The notes below the pieces were generated by a model. That model saw only the letters and a program-made list of their open reading frames with translations, searched no databases and was not told the DNA's origin. From assembly GCF_008119665.1 (NCBI RefSeq), contig NZ_CP043046.1:4960001-5024000 (forward strand): a DNA stretch of 64,000 nt. The letters are read 5' to 3'. Below, piece after piece: positions 43,640 through 53,137 of this stretch. A program made the translations under genes and the position numbers. The DNA comes from Pigmentiphaga aceris. GTDB taxonomy: Bacteria > Pseudomonadota > Gammaproteobacteria > Burkholderiales > Burkholderiaceae_B. Within the stretch, counting starts at the first letter, position 1; every line of letters begins with the position of its first letter.

Positions 43640-43715
43640 GGGTCGTTAGCTCAGTCGGTAGAGCACCGGACTTTTAATCCGATGGTCGCGCGTTCGAGTC
43701 GCGCACGACCCACCA
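43640..43715 (+). tRNA. tRNA-Lys (anticodon TTT)
   Basis: A complete cloverleaf with encoded CCA. The acceptor GGGTCGT pairs with ACGACCC, the D arm is GCTC/GAGC, and the anticodon loop CTTTTAA in a CCGGA/TCCGA-type stem gives TTT. The T arm is GCGCG/CGCGC with TTCGAGT. Confidence 0.96.
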
Positions 43716-43825
43716 GTTGATTTACTCAGAGCCAGGCGCAAGCCAAGTTTTGATAAAGAAATGTAGAACAGCAAGGCAGTACCAAAAAGCGCAGTACAAA
43801 AGCGCAGTACGCAAGACAAACATCA

Positions 43826-43855
43826 AGCCCTCGTCACTACGAGGGCTTTTTGTTT
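43826..43855 (+). terminator. Rho-independent terminator downstream of tRNA-Lys
   Basis: A perfect 9-bp stem AGCCCTCGT / ACGAGGGCT with loop CACT, followed by TTTTGTTTT. It lies 110 bases after the tRNA; the intervening sequence is AT-richer and holds no gene. The 225 bases after it, up to 44080, likewise show nothing I recognise. Confidence 0.88.
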
Positions 43856-44080
43856 TGGTGCATGGTTTATGGGCGCGGGCTTCAACGTGAACCTGTTTGA
43901 TGCGGGCTGTGTGCATGGCGCTCCGCTCTGTCTACATTTTCGCTCTGCCCCTCGCTAGCCCTCCCGTCCATTGCTGACACGCCATCGCAAGTTTTCATAC
44001 GCGAGTTGCTCAGCATGCTCTCCGCCATTTAGCGTGAAGCTTTGCCACCCAGTTCTTGTGCAAAGCAAGGCTGGTCTAGA

Positions 44081-44647
44081 ATGCCGTTCATGGTCACGCC
44101 GCATTCCGTGCCGCTTCCACTCGGCAATATCGCTTCCACCTCGCGCCCGGGCAATCGCCCTGCCGTGCGACGGGCCGTGTCCTGGCACGTTGCCCTGGTC
44201 GTGGCCATGCTGGGATTCGTGTTGCGTGCCTTGGTGCCCGTGGGCTTCATGCCCGACGCGCAGGCAATGCAGGTCGGCCATATTGAACTGACGCTGTGCT
44301 CGCCCAATGCGCCAGGGGCCAGAGCCATCAGCATCCTGCTTGCGCCTGATGCAGCCGATGCAAGCTTGCCCAGTGGATGGTCTGCAGCCCTGCCCGGCGC
44401 AGACAGCACCAGCCCGTATCCGCTGACAGACAAGGCCCTCGGCCATCCGTCCGATTCGCATGCCGACGCCACCGACTGCCCCTTCGCCTTGATGGCGGCT
44501 CAGGGGGTAATAGGCTCGGCGGAAATCGGCTTTGTTCAGACTGCAGCCGTTCACATCCCCCACGTTTCGCTTGTCCAGGGCGCCGTCCTGGCCCTGCCTG
44601 TTCTTGGCCCTCCCCTCGGGTCCCGCGCGCCCCCTGCCATCGCCTGA
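44081..44647 (+). CDS. DUF2946 family protein of copper gene neighbourhoods
   Basis: A 188-residue protein (ATG 44081; ATG 44090 also possible) with one membrane segment followed by the pattern FVLRALVPVGFMPD, a typical opening of DUF2946 proteins. A Ser/Pro/Ala-rich middle and the motif DATDCPFALMAAQG match the cysteine-containing core of that family. DUF2946 genes occur beside copper transport and SCO/PCuAC genes, as here. The function is unknown; a periplasmic or membrane copper role is inferred from context. A long frame on the opposite strand covers the same bases but has no recognisable features. Confidence 0.72.
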   Translation: MPFMVTPHSVPLPLGNIASTSRPGNRPAVRRAVSWHVALVVAMLGFVLRALVPVGFMPDAQAMQVGHIELTLCSPNAPGARAISILLAPDAADASLPSGWSAALPGADSTSPYPLTDKALGHPSDSHADATDCPFALMAAQGVIGSAEIGFVQTAAVHIPHVSLVQGAVLALPVLGPPLGSRAPPAIA

Positions 44648-44954
44648 CAGCCTCGCCACATGTTGCTCACGTCTGGTAGCTGATGCCGGCCGTTGAAGTT
44701 CCAGCAGATAAAAGCCAGCAAGTGCAGATCCGGTACTTATCGCGTTGATATGTACATGGTCCGGCATATGCCAGCGCTGCGATCCTTCACCTTCAGGTAC
44801 ACGCAATCGAAAGCGATGCTGCACCCTTATGCCGACACGCCACCGCTGCCCACGCAGCCCGGCCCGGCACCTGACAGTCATTCGGATGGCTACGCCCAAC
44901 GTGTTCCTCGCGTCGGGTGCCAGCACATCTGCCAGCCAGTTCTACGAGACGACG
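44648..44954. other. Intergenic region of about 305 bases before the SCO gene
   Basis: The frame of the SCO gene is open backwards to 44745, but the extra residues do not resemble a signal or any known domain. No CueR- or CopY-type palindrome was found. No gene seen. Confidence 0.45.
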
Positions 44955-45611
44955 ATGAAAAAGATGATGACGCCGGATATTGCCCCCGGTTCGATCGCCA
45001 GCCTGAATGCTGATTCGAGCGCCAACCCTGCGCGACGCCGGGTGCTGCTGTCGCTGGCAGCCGCTGCCGCACTGCCCTTGGCCGCCTGCGGTCGCGACGG
45101 GCAGTTGAAGAACGTCCACGGCATTGATCTTACCGATGCCAAATGGTCGGCCGATTTCAGCCTGAAAGATCCGGACGGCAAGACCCGCAGCATTGCCGAT
45201 TTCAAAGACAAGCTCGTCATGCTGTTCTTCGGCTTCACGCAATGCCCGGACGTCTGCCCGACGACCCTGGCCCGCGCGGCGCAGGTCAAGGCAGGTCTGG
45301 GGGCCGATGGCAGCAAGCTGCAGGTGCTGTTCATCACGGTGGACCCGGAACGCGACACGCCCGATGTGCTGCGCGCCTACACCACTGCCTTCGATCCGGG
45401 CTTCCTGGGCTTGTACGGCGACGCCAAGCAGACCGTGGACACCGCCAAGGCCTTCAAGGTGTTCTTCCAAAAGGTGCCCACCGGCAGTTCCTACACCATG
45501 GAACACACTGCCCTGACCTACGTATTCGACACACGTGGCCAACTGCGGCTTGCCTTGCGACATGAACAGACGGCAGCCGAATGCCTGTCGGATATCCGCC
45601 AGCTGGTGTAA
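44955..45611 (+). CDS. SCO1/SenC/PrrC-family copper chaperone lipoprotein
   Basis: A thioredoxin-fold periplasmic protein that delivers copper to the CuA site of cytochrome c oxidase or acts as a thiol reductase. It is anchored as a lipoprotein: RRRVLLSLAAAAALPLAAC places the lipobox Cys at residue 45. The copper ligands are the CPDVC pair (in FFGFTQCPDVCPTT) and the distal His in SYTMEHTALTYV. ITVDPERDTP is a family block. It is 218 residues from ATG 44955. ATG codons 9 and 12 bases further on are alternatives. PCuAC follows. Confidence 0.92.
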   Translation: MKKMMTPDIAPGSIASLNADSSANPARRRVLLSLAAAAALPLAACGRDGQLKNVHGIDLTDAKWSADFSLKDPDGKTRSIADFKDKLVMLFFGFTQCPDVCPTTLARAAQVKAGLGADGSKLQVLFITVDPERDTPDVLRAYTTAFDPGFLGLYGDAKQTVDTAKAFKVFFQKVPTGSSYTMEHTALTYVFDTRGQLRLALRHEQTAAECLSDIRQLV

Positions 45612-45688
45612 GCCACCTGTGCATGACCACGCTGTCGCCGGCCAACCCGCCCGCACAGCATCCTGACCAAGATTCGAAGAGACCTGCG

Positions 45689-46192
45689 ATGACAAAAACA
45701 ACCTTGACCAGCCACGCACTGAAACTGCTTTGCCTGGCTGCCCTGTCCCTGGTGGTGTCCGCCGCTCGCGCCGATGTGCGCGTGGAAGACCCCTGGGTGC
45801 GTGCCACCGTGCCCGGGCAGTCTGCCTCGGGCGCATTCATGCGCCTGACCTCGTCGGCACCGGCCAAGCTGGTGTCCGCCAGTGCAAAAATTGCCGACTC
45901 GGTTGAAGTGCACGAGATGAGCATGACCGACAACGTCATGCGCATGAAGCAGATTCCTGCACTCGACCTGCCTGCCGGCAAGACGGTTGAACTGGCACCG
46001 GGCGGGTATCACATCATGTTCTTCAAGCTGCATTCGCAATTGAAGGATGGCGACACGGTACCCATGACCCTGGTATTTGAAGACGCCCAAGGCAAGCGCA
46101 GCTCGGTGGATGTGCAGGCACCCGTGCGACCGCTGACGGCGGCGATGCCGGCCGGACACGGCGCACATGCAGGGCACGGCGCGCACAAATAA
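45689..46192 (+). CDS. Periplasmic copper chaperone, PCu(A)C family, with His-rich tail
   Basis: Binds Cu(I) in the periplasm and works with SCO proteins in CuA assembly. A signal peptide ends around SAARA. The copper site pattern is visible: VEVHEMSM, then Met residues (NVMRMKQ), and GGYHIMFF, i.e. the H-M...M...H-x-M arrangement. It is 167 residues. The C-terminus is a short His/Gly-rich tail (GHGAHAGHGAHK) that could add metal affinity. It lies 77 bases after the SCO gene. Confidence 0.93.
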   Translation: MTKTTLTSHALKLLCLAALSLVVSAARADVRVEDPWVRATVPGQSASGAFMRLTSSAPAKLVSASAKIADSVEVHEMSMTDNVMRMKQIPALDLPAGKTVELAPGGYHIMFFKLHSQLKDGDTVPMTLVFEDAQGKRSSVDVQAPVRPLTAAMPAGHGAHAGHGAHK

Positions 46193-46360
46193 AACGCGGC
46201 AAGACTAGTTCGGTAACAGGTGCGCCAAGCCTATCAGGGCACGAACGCAACACGCGGTGCCCTGATCAAACGACAGCCCACTGACCGCGCCAACGTTCGC
46301 CGTACTGGCTCATCAAACAAGCCATCTCGCAGCACGACATTCATCGCCTCGTCGTGATGA

Positions 46361-46408
46361 AAAACGCCCTGAAAGTCGGACACCAATCCCGACTCCAGGG
46401 CGTTTTTT
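46361..46408. terminator. Strong bidirectional terminator
   Basis: A two-part stem: AACGCCCTG/CAGGGCGTT (outer, 9 bp) and AGTCGG/CCGACT (inner, 6 bp), with A-rich sequence on the left and six T on the right. It separates the copper genes (plus) from the RND operon (minus) and would work on both strands. Confidence 0.88.
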
Positions 46409-46452
46409 CGTGCTCGATAAAACCAGGTTTTCGCTGATTTCAGGAGCGTTCA

Positions 46453-49400
46453 CTAGCTGCGTTTGATCAGCCGCTTGAACCACTGCTCCACGTCGTCCAC
46501 ATAGGTGAACACCGAGGGCACCACCAGCAGACTCAGCACTGTCGACGTGATCAGCCCGCCGATCACCGCGATCGCCATCGGTGAACGGAAGCTGGGGTCA
46601 GCCGCGCCCCAACCCACCGCAATCGGCAACATGCCGGCACCCATCGCCAGCGTGGTCATGATGATGGGTCGTGCCCGCTTGTGGCAGGCATCGATCAAGG
46701 CGTCGAAGCGGCTCATGCCGTGGTCACGGCGCGCCACGATTGCGTATTCCACCAGCAGGATCGAGTTCTTGGTTGCAATGCCCATCAGCATGATCAACCC
46801 GATCAAGGACGGCATCGAGAAGCTCTTGTTGGCGATCAGCAGACCGACAAACGCGCCGCCCAGCGCCAGGGGCAAGGCCGCCAGAATGGTCAGCGGGTGC
46901 AGCACATCCTTGAACAGCAACACCAGCACGATGTAGATGCACAGCACGCCCGTCAGCATGGCCAGGCCGAAGCTCTCGAACAACTCGCCCATCACTTCGG
47001 CGTCCCCGATCTCGACCACATGCACACCGGCCGGCAACTGCTTGACCGAGGGCAGCTGCTGCACGGCACGGGCCACATCGCCCAGCGGCATCCCGGACAG
47101 TTCGATCTCGAAGTTGATGTTGCGCGACCGGTCGTAACGATCGATGATCGCCGGCCCGCTGGCCATCTCAAGCGTTGCCACCTGGTTCAGCATGACGGGG
47201 CCACGGGTGCCCGGCACCATCAGCCGTTCGATTGCGCCCATGTCCTGACGGGCACGGTCGTCCAGACGCACCACAATCGGCACCTGACGCTGTGACAGGT
47301 TCAGCTTGGGCAAGGACACATCGTAATCACCCAGCGTGGCAATCCGCAGCGTTTCGCCGATCGAGGCGCTGGTCACGCCCAGGTCGGCTGCGCGCGCAAA
47401 GTTCGGTCGCACGGCAATCTCAGGGCGCACCAGGCTTGCGGTGGACGTGATGGTACCCAGACCGGGAATGGTGCGCAGGTCGCGTTCCACGGCACGGGCA
47501 GCGGTGATCAGCGCCTGGGGATCTTCGCCCGTCAGCGCCAGAATGTACTTCTCGCCAGATCCACCCAGCCCGACCTTGCTGCGAATACCGGGCAAGGACA
47601 CCAACGCCTGTCGGATGTTGTTCTCAATGCCCTGCTTGCGCGGTCGCTCGGCCCGAGGTGCCAGCATGATGGTAAGCGTGGCCCTGCGGGTCTCGCCTTG
47701 TGCCGACGATGCCATCGGATCAGAGCCAGCCTTGCCTGCGCCGATGGTGGTGTACACGTGCCGCACATGCTCCACCGCGGCAATCCGGGTACGCGCCTGC
47801 TCGGCTACCACCAGGGTCTGCGACAAGGTGGTGCCTGGTGGCAGCTCCAGATAGACCTGGGTCTGCGAGTTGTCGTCAGGCGGCAGGAAGCCGGTTGGCA
47901 ACAACGGGATCATCGCAATCGAGCCGAAGAAGAAGATGGTCGCCGCAATCATCGTCACCAGACGATGCTTCAGGCACCACGCACTGATCTTCAGGTAGCG
48001 GTCCATCCAGAACGGATCGCGGTGGCCGCCTACCAGCGGCTTCATGATGTAGGCCGCCATCATCGGGGTCAGCACCCGCGCCACCACCAGCGACGCAAAC
48101 ACCGCCAGAGACGCCGTCCAGCCGAATTGCTTGAAGAACTTGCCGGCCACACCGCTCATGAAGGCAGTCGGCAGGAACACGGCAATCAGCGTGAAGGTGG
48201 TGGCCACCACCGCCAGCCCGATCTCGTCGGCAGCTTCCATCGCCGCCTCGTAAGGTGACTTGCCCATGCGCAAGTGCCGCACGATGTTCTCGACCTCGAC
48301 GATGGCATCGTCGACCAGAATGCCGATCACCAGCGACAAGGCCAGCAGCGTAATGATATTGATCGAAAAGCCCAGCACGTACATGCCGATGAAGGCCGGG
48401 ATCACCGACAAGGGCAAGGCTACTGCCGACACAAAGGTTGCGCGCCAGTCCCGCAGGAACAGCCACACCACGATCACCGCCAGAATGCCGCCTTCGTACA
48501 GCAGGTGCATCGATGCGTCGTACTCGTCCTGCACCGGGGTAACGAAGTTGAAGGCTTCGTTGATCTGCAAGTCGGGGCGTTGTTCGCGCAGCGTGGCAAG
48601 CGCTTCCTGAATGCCCGCCCCCACCGACACTTCGCTTTCACCCCGGCTGCGCGATACCTCGAAGCCGACCACCGGTTTGCCGTCGTACAAGGCTGCCGAG
48701 CGTTGTTCCGCGATGGTGTCGGTCACCGTGGCGATCTCGCCCAGACGAACGCGACGACCATCGTTCAAGGCCAGTTCCAGCTGCGCCAGTTCGTCGGCCG
48801 ATTGCACGGTGGCCAGCGTGCGAACAGGCTGTTCACCACCGCCGATATCGGTTCGACCGCCTGAGCTTTCGTTCTGTACCTGACGCAGCCGGCGCGATAC
48901 CTCCGCCGCCGTCGCGCCCAGCGCCTGCATGCGGGCCGGGTCGAGCGCCACGCGCACTTCACGGGTGACCCCACCCACCCGCGTCACACCACCTACGCCC
49001 GGCACCGCCAGCAAGCGGCGCGACACGTCGTTGTCCACGAACCAGGACAAGGCTTCCGGGTCCATCCGCGACGAGGCGATGGTGAACGCCAGAACAGGCT
49101 GCGCCGCCATGTCGAGCTTGTTGACGATGGGGTCGCGCACGTCGCCGGGCAGGTCGGCACGCACGCGCGACACGGCCGAGCGCACATCGTCCACCGCTTC
49201 CTGCACGGGCTTTTCCAGGCGGAACTCGACCGTCAGCGTGACCGCACCGTCTTGCACCTTGGTGTAGATGTGCTTCAGGCCCTGCACGGTCGCGATCGAA
49301 TTCTCGATCTTGCGGGCAACCTCGGTTTCCAGCTGAGCCGGTGCGGCCCCCGGCAAGGCAACCGTCACCAATACGGTGGGCAGGTCGATGTCGGGGAAGT

Positions 49401-49506
49401 TCTGCACCTTCATCGCGCTGAAGGAAAACGCGCCTGCGAAGGTCAGCAGGACAAACAGCATCAAGGCCGGAATGGGGTTGCGGATCGACCAGGACGAGAC
49501 ATTCAT
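46453..49506 (-). CDS. RND efflux permease, HAE-1/HME-like (second pump)
   Basis: A complete 1017-residue inner-membrane proton antiporter. The start is SIRNPIPALMLFVLLTFAG and the first periplasmic loop carries PGAAPAQLETEVARKIE. TM4 aspartates are in LVIGILVDDAIVEVEN and the TM10 lysine in MGIATKNSILLVEYA. These support an active drug/proton exchanger. It is clearly different from the AcrB-type pump at the left edge of the window. It is the last gene of an OMF-adaptor-permease operon on the minus strand and overlaps the adaptor by four bases. Substrate unknown. Confidence 0.95.
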   Translation of the reverse strand: MNVSSWSIRNPIPALMLFVLLTFAGAFSFSAMKVQNFPDIDLPTVLVTVALPGAAPAQLETEVARKIENSIATVQGLKHIYTKVQDGAVTLTVEFRLEKPVQEAVDDVRSAVSRVRADLPGDVRDPIVNKLDMAAQPVLAFTIASSRMDPEALSWFVDNDVSRRLLAVPGVGGVTRVGGVTREVRVALDPARMQALGATAAEVSRRLRQVQNESSGGRTDIGGGEQPVRTLATVQSADELAQLELALNDGRRVRLGEIATVTDTIAEQRSAALYDGKPVVGFEVSRSRGESEVSVGAGIQEALATLREQRPDLQINEAFNFVTPVQDEYDASMHLLYEGGILAVIVVWLFLRDWRATFVSAVALPLSVIPAFIGMYVLGFSINIITLLALSLVIGILVDDAIVEVENIVRHLRMGKSPYEAAMEAADEIGLAVVATTFTLIAVFLPTAFMSGVAGKFFKQFGWTASLAVFASLVVARVLTPMMAAYIMKPLVGGHRDPFWMDRYLKISAWCLKHRLVTMIAATIFFFGSIAMIPLLPTGFLPPDDNSQTQVYLELPPGTTLSQTLVVAEQARTRIAAVEHVRHVYTTIGAGKAGSDPMASSAQGETRRATLTIMLAPRAERPRKQGIENNIRQALVSLPGIRSKVGLGGSGEKYILALTGEDPQALITAARAVERDLRTIPGLGTITSTASLVRPEIAVRPNFARAADLGVTSASIGETLRIATLGDYDVSLPKLNLSQRQVPIVVRLDDRARQDMGAIERLMVPGTRGPVMLNQVATLEMASGPAIIDRYDRSRNINFEIELSGMPLGDVARAVQQLPSVKQLPAGVHVVEIGDAEVMGELFESFGLAMLTGVLCIYIVLVLLFKDVLHPLTILAALPLALGGAFVGLLIANKSFSMPSLIGLIMLMGIATKNSILLVEYAIVARRDHGMSRFDALIDACHKRARPIIMTTLAMGAGMLPIAVGWGAADPSFRSPMAIAVIGGLITSTVLSLLVVPSVFTYVDDVEQWFKRLIKRS

Positions 49507-50735
49507 GGCTTGGCGACCGGTAAGGCAGGCGTGGTGGTGGAGATCGGGGCCGGTGCAGCAGCAGGCGAAGCACTGCCAGCCGCACCGGACGCAGCCGCGT
49601 CATCGGTAATGCGCACCAGATCACCATCCGTCAGGAAGGCGGCCCCGCGCACCACCACGTGCGCATCGGCAGGCAAGCCCTCGACAATCTCCACTTGGTC
49701 GCCCAGGCGGCGTCCGGTGCGCACCTTGGCCTGCACCACATGGCCGGTGTCGCCCGTGCGGTCGCGCAGATGGAACACATAGCTGAACCCATCGCGCAGC
49801 AACACCGACTGCTGCGGCACCGTGACCGCAGCAGAGGTGCCCAACACGAATTCTCCATGCGCGAACATGCCAGCCTTGACCGGCATTGTGCTGTCGGCCG
49901 ATACCGGCAAATCGACGTAGACCAGCGCATTGCGGGTCTGCGGATCGACCGTCGGCGCGATCATGCGCACCGTGCCTTCCAGGCTGGCACCGCTGGGCGC
50001 AGTCACCTGCACTTTGGTCCCTGCTCCCAGCCGACCCAGCTCAGTTGAGATCACTTCGGCACGCCATTCCAGGCGTCCCTTGCGGATCATGCGGAACAGT
50101 TCGGTACCCACGCCCACCACCGAGCCAACCGTTGCCGTGCGCGAAGAGATCACGCCGTCATCAGGTGCCAGCACACGGGTCTGCACCAGGCGCAGTTGCT
50201 GTGCATCCAGCGTGGCCTTGGCGGACTCAACCCGCGCACGCGCCGTATCTGCCGTGGTCTGGTACTGATTGATCTGCTGCACGCTCAGTGCACCGGTGCG
50301 TTGCAGGCTTTGCGCACGCGTGGCATTGGCTGCGGCGTCCGATGCATTGGCGTTGGCTTCCGCCACGGCGGCACGCGCCTGGGCAACCTCGGCCATGACG
50401 GTTTCGCTGGCGAACACCGCCAGCACCTGGCCGGCCTTCACGGTATCACCCACGTTGACCCGCACTTCCTTCAGGCGCAGGCCGTTGGCTTCGGACCCAA
50501 GCACGGCTTCCTGCCACGCCACGATGTTGCCGTTCGCCCCCAGGGTGATCGGCAACTGCACACGCTGCGGCAGCACGGTGGCCACCGTCAGCGAGGGATT
50601 GCCGGCCGGGGCCGCGGGCGTCGCAGCAGGCGGCGTGGGGCCGGGGGGTGAAGAAGGCAGGAACTTCATGCCGACAAACACCGCGGCTGCGACAGCCGCC
50701 AGGATCAGCAGCACGGATACGGGTTTCAGCTTCAT
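49503..50735 (-). CDS. RND efflux periplasmic adaptor (membrane fusion protein)
   Basis: Links the permease to the outer-membrane channel. An N-terminal membrane anchor (SVLLILAAVAAAVFVGMKF) precedes a Pro-rich linker. Lipoyl/barrel-sandwich halves (GLRLKEVRVNVGDTVKAGQVLA and RVLAPDDGVISSRTATVGSVVG) flank an alpha-helical hairpin. Beta-barrel and membrane-proximal domains follow. ATG 50735 gives 410 residues; the frame opens earlier, inside the upstream gene. The C-terminus is Ala/Pro-rich. Overlaps of four bases on both sides show tight coupling. Confidence 0.94.
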   Translation of the reverse strand: MKLKPVSVLLILAAVAAAVFVGMKFLPSSPPGPTPPAATPAAPAGNPSLTVATVLPQRVQLPITLGANGNIVAWQEAVLGSEANGLRLKEVRVNVGDTVKAGQVLAVFASETVMAEVAQARAAVAEANANASDAAANATRAQSLQRTGALSVQQINQYQTTADTARARVESAKATLDAQQLRLVQTRVLAPDDGVISSRTATVGSVVGVGTELFRMIRKGRLEWRAEVISTELGRLGAGTKVQVTAPSGASLEGTVRMIAPTVDPQTRNALVYVDLPVSADSTMPVKAGMFAHGEFVLGTSAAVTVPQQSVLLRDGFSYVFHLRDRTGDTGHVVQAKVRTGRRLGDQVEIVEGLPADAHVVVRGAAFLTDGDLVRITDDAAASGAAGSASPAAAPAPISTTTPALPVAKP

Positions 50736-52183
50736 TGGGATGACTTGCCTGCTTGAGTGGGGAGTGTGGGGCGGGTCCATCCGCCGCCCATGGCGCGATA
50801 CAGCGAAATCCACGCAGAGATGCGTTCGCGCTGCAGCGTCACCACGTTCATCTGTGCGGCCAGCGCGGTGCGGCGCACGTCTTCCATTTCGATCAGGCTG
50901 CCCAGCCCGCCGCGATAACTGGCCTCGGCCGCGACGAACGCCGCGCGATAGCCGTCGGCCGCCGCCTGCGCATCGGCGCTGCGGTCAATTGATGACTGCA
51001 AGGCCACCAGTGCCTGTTCGACTTCCCGTACCGCGTCGCGCACCTTGACGCGATACAGGGCTACCGCTTCTTCGTAACGCGCACGCGCCGCTGCCGCATC
51101 GGCTGCTCGACGCCCGCCATCGAACAAGGGCACATTCAGTTCAAGCGGACCAATCGACCAGGTGGCCGAGGTGGTGTTCACACCCTGAGTCCGCACCAGG
51201 CCACTGCCGATCGAGCCAGTCAGCCGCAGGCTGGGATAACGTGCCGCTTCTGCAGTGCCGACATCGGCGCTGGCGGCTGCCACGTCCCGCTCCAGGGCGT
51301 AGATATCGGGCCGCTGAGCCAGCAACTGCGCGGGCACCTCAGGCACGGCAAACGGCGTCACGATGCGGGTCGGGGCCTGCATCAACTTTTCGCGCAGCAT
51401 GGGTTCGGGCAAGTCGGTCAAACCAACCAGCGTCTTCACTTCTGTATCGCACTGGGCACGCTGCTGGGTCAGCCGGCCCGAGGCTTCGGCAGCGCTTGCG
51501 CGGGCCAGCTCGGCGTTGGCAGGAGACTGAAACCCTGCGTCGGCGCTCAGCGTCGTCAGGCGCGAGGTTTCGCTGCGAGATCCGGCATCGTCACGCATCA
51601 CGGCCAGCGTGTCGCCGCAGCTGCGCAAGGTGAAATAGCGGTCGGCGGTTTCCGCCGCCACCGACACCCGTGCATCGTGCCACTGTGCCTGTGCGCCTTC
51701 GAAGCGCGCCTGCGCGGCGTCGCGCGCCGCGCGATTGCCGCCGAACAGATCGGTTTCCCACGACGCCTGGATGGTGCCCTGCGCAATGGTGGCAACGCCA
51801 AGCGTCTGCTGGCTGAAACCACGACTGGCGTTGGCCGCGCCATCCACGCTGGGACCAAGCGCCGCGCCGGCACTCACGCGCGTGGCACGGGCCTGTTCGA
51901 TGCGCGAGCGCGCCTGCGCCAAGGTCCCGCTGGCGCTTTCCGCCGCCACAATCAGTTCCACCAGCAGCGGGTCTTGCAGACTGCCCCACCACTGACCCAG
52001 CTGATCAAGCGAGCCATCATGCGGCACCGGCGCGTACCACCCTGCAGGCGGGGTAACGGGTGCTTCGGTGGGCGGCATCGAGGGCGCGGCACACGCCGTC
52101 AGCAACAGCGCCAGGCAAGCGGTGACGGGCAATCGGGGCGACAGGCAGTCACCAAATGCAAACGACGAGAGGCGGAGGATCAT
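50732..52183 (-). CDS. Outer membrane efflux channel lipoprotein, NodT family (second pump)
   Basis: A TolC-fold channel for the second RND pump. The signal ends in a lipobox (LLLTAC) followed by AAPSMPPTEAP. OEP repeats are recognisable, with VPAQLLAQRPDIYALERDVAAA as the hallmark of the second repeat. It is 483 residues. It is the first gene of the operon. There is no Shine-Dalgarno before the ATG; a TTTAAT hexamer lies six bases upstream, which might mean a leaderless transcript. The 249 bases up to the divergent GST gene hold no regulator gene. Confidence 0.94.
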   Translation of the reverse strand: MILRLSSFAFGDCLSPRLPVTACLALLLTACAAPSMPPTEAPVTPPAGWYAPVPHDGSLDQLGQWWGSLQDPLLVELIVAAESASGTLAQARSRIEQARATRVSAGAALGPSVDGAANASRGFSQQTLGVATIAQGTIQASWETDLFGGNRAARDAAQARFEGAQAQWHDARVSVAAETADRYFTLRSCGDTLAVMRDDAGSRSETSRLTTLSADAGFQSPANAELARASAAEASGRLTQQRAQCDTEVKTLVGLTDLPEPMLREKLMQAPTRIVTPFAVPEVPAQLLAQRPDIYALERDVAAASADVGTAEAARYPSLRLTGSIGSGLVRTQGVNTTSATWSIGPLELNVPLFDGGRRAADAAAARARYEEAVALYRVKVRDAVREVEQALVALQSSIDRSADAQAAADGYRAAFVAAEASYRGGLGSLIEMEDVRRTALAAQMNVVTLQRERISAWISLYRAMGGGWTRPTLPTQAGKSSQ

Positions 52184-52432
52184 CGCGGGATTAAAACATG
52201 GCGGCCAAGTCGGGATGGGCTATCGTTACCAACGCCGTTACTGCCGCCCTGCAGGCAGCGCACGCGTGGTTACGGATAGTCGGAATCGAAGCAGAAAAGC
52301 ATTACATATGTGCCCGCGATGACTTCGTTTCCTTCCCCATCGATGCGTTGACTACGCGCCAGTCGAGCGCCGTGCGCATGCCGCCCCCGCGCACTGCCCA
52401 CTGCTCACCGCGCACCACCAGGAGATATCTGC

Positions 52433-53137
52433 ATGTCATCCCGCACCCTGTACGAACTTGCCGGCGCTGACCCTACGCGCCTGTTCAGCCCGTTTTGCTG
52501 GCGCACCCGTCTGGCACTGGCCCACAAGGGCCTGGATGTCCAGACCATGCCCTGGCGCATGAGCGACAAGGAAGCCATTGCGTTCTCCGGCCAGGGCAAG
52601 GTGCCGGTGCTGGTGGACGGCAACCATGTCGTGTCGGACTCATGGCAGATCGCGCTGTACCTGGAAAAGACCTACCCGGACGCGCCATCCCTGTTCGGGG
52701 GCGAAGGCGGCATGCCTGCGGTGCGTTTCATCAATGCCTGGGCCGACGGCATACTGATGGCCGACATGAGCCGGCTGGTGGCCGTGGACATACCGGGCCA
52801 CATGACTGCGGAAGACGCCGCGTACTTCCGCAGCACCCGGGAAGCGCGTTTCGGCGCACCGCTGGAAACCGTCTGCGCCAACCGCGAACAAGACGTCGAA
52901 CGTTTCCGTCAGAACCTGCTGCCGATCCGCCTGGCATTGCGCGCTGCGCCCTTCCTGGGCGGCGACACCCCGCACTACGCCGATTACAGCGTGTTCGGTC
53001 CTTTCCAGTGGGCGCGCTGCATCAGCGATTTCCCGCTGTTGAAGGCGGACGACCCGGTTGCCGACTGGGCCGAGCGCATGCTGGCCGCCTTCGATGGACT
53101 GGCAGCCAAGGTACCGGGGTATAAGATCGCGGCATGA
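52433..53137 (+). CDS. Glutathione S-transferase family protein (LigE/beta-etherase-like)
   Basis: A 234-residue cytosolic GST. The N-terminal thioredoxin-like domain contains SPFCWRTRLALAHKG, resembling the beta-etherase/LigE-type subgroup, and the glutathione-binding KVPVLVDG...VVSDSWQIALYL blocks. An all-helical C-terminal domain follows. The ATG has AGGAG eight bases upstream. It overlaps the dioxygenase gene by four bases. The substrate is not predictable; roles range from detoxification to ether cleavage. Confidence 0.92.
   Translation: MSSRTLYELAGADPTRLFSPFCWRTRLALAHKGLDVQTMPWRMSDKEAIAFSGQGKVPVLVDGNHVVSDSWQIALYLEKTYPDAPSLFGGEGGMPAVRFINAWADGILMADMSRLVAVDIPGHMTAEDAAYFRSTREARFGAPLETVCANREQDVERFRQNLLPIRLALRAAPFLGGDTPHYADYSVFGPFQWARCISDFPLLKADDPVADWAERMLAAFDGLAAKVPGYKIAA

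Noticed and set aside
43955..44926. 323-codon minus-strand open frame over the DUF2946 gene
   Set aside because: No membrane segments or motifs; the plus-strand frame has a family signature and a copper-gene context.
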